Below, piece after piece: positions 5,808-5,857 of a DNA stretch of 5,857 nt. Location: the NCBI GenBank assembly GCA_030024065.1, contig JASEIE010000251.1:1-5857 (forward strand). The letters run 5' to 3'. The stretch is from Thermodesulfobacteriota bacterium (GTDB lineage: Bacteria > Desulfobacterota > BSN033 > UBA1163). The notes below the pieces were generated by a model. It worked only from the letters and a program-made list of their open reading frames with translations. It made no database searches and was not told the DNA's origin. Every line of letters starts with the position of its first letter. Position 1 is the first letter of the stretch. Made by a program: the position numbers and the translations under genes.

Positions 5808-5857
5808 TAAACCCCGTTAGAAATTCCAGCGGGGCATTAAACCCCGCCGGAATTAAT
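5808..5857. repeat. Alternative C/G-rich hairpins at the window end (terminator or repeat edge)
   Basis: AATTCC-A-GCGGGG (5822-5834) pairs with CCCCGC-C-GGAATT (5842-5854): two 6-bp stems separated by one mismatch, with a 7-base loop. A TAAACCCCG motif occurs twice (5808-5816 and 5838-5846), so the shared GCGGGG arm could instead pair with the first copy (CCCCG at 5812-5816). The structure lies 82 or more bases after the transporter stop. No T-run is seen before the window ends, so terminator and truncated intergenic repeat are both possible. The remaining sequence from 5726 to 5807 shows no gene. Confidence 0.55.

Overview
The window carries four complete protein-coding genes, all on the + strand, plus a set of inverted-repeat elements that occupy every gap between them. 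It looks like bacterial DNA of middling GC content with strong Shine-Dalgarno sites. The gene set suggests an anaerobe, most likely a Desulfobacterota-type ('deltaproteobacterial') or similar syntrophic or sulfate-reducing lineage. That placement is inference from two things: the first two genes resemble the phenylphosphate synthase of anaerobic phenol degraders, and the dRS3-like intergenic repeats are common in proteobacterial genomes. No rRNA, tRNA or other taxonomic marker is present.

Region 1 (84-3119) encodes a split enzyme of the PEP-synthase superfamily. The first gene (615 aa) has a C-terminal swivelling phosphohistidine domain (motif GGLTCHA, His571) joined to a long N-terminal region unlike PEP synthase. 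The second (354 aa) is a stand-alone ATP-grasp (PPDK N-terminal type) subunit. Sizes and split match the 70 kDa and 40 kDa subunits of phenylphosphate synthase. The likely chemistry is that ATP phosphorylates the histidine on the first subunit, which then passes the phosphoryl group to a phenol-like acceptor. The third (CBS-domain) subunit and the UbiD-type carboxylase of the known phenol pathway are not in the window, so the true substrate is open. The two genes are separated by an elaborate 116-bp repeat made of inverted heptad arrays around nested hairpins. A strong stem-loop at 3138-3176 closes the unit.

Region 2 (3120-5725) holds a HypE/PurM-superfamily (AIR synthase-related) protein that lacks the C-terminal cysteine tail of true HypE, followed by a 12-helix MFS transporter. 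The gap before the HypE-like gene has a 14-bp perfect palindrome and a GC-rich inverted repeat whose right flank runs into the ribosome binding site. The gap before the transporter has an inverted pair of dRS3-like hairpins with compensatory base changes, and a perfect 12-bp tandem duplication that duplicates the ribosome binding site. No functional link between these two genes and the phenylphosphate synthase-like pair can be shown from sequence.

Region 3 (5726-5857) has no gene. It ends in C/G-rich hairpins that could be a terminator or the edge of another repeat cut by the window end. The most distinctive feature of the window is that all four gaps carry inverted-repeat structures of different families, several touching ribosome binding sites.
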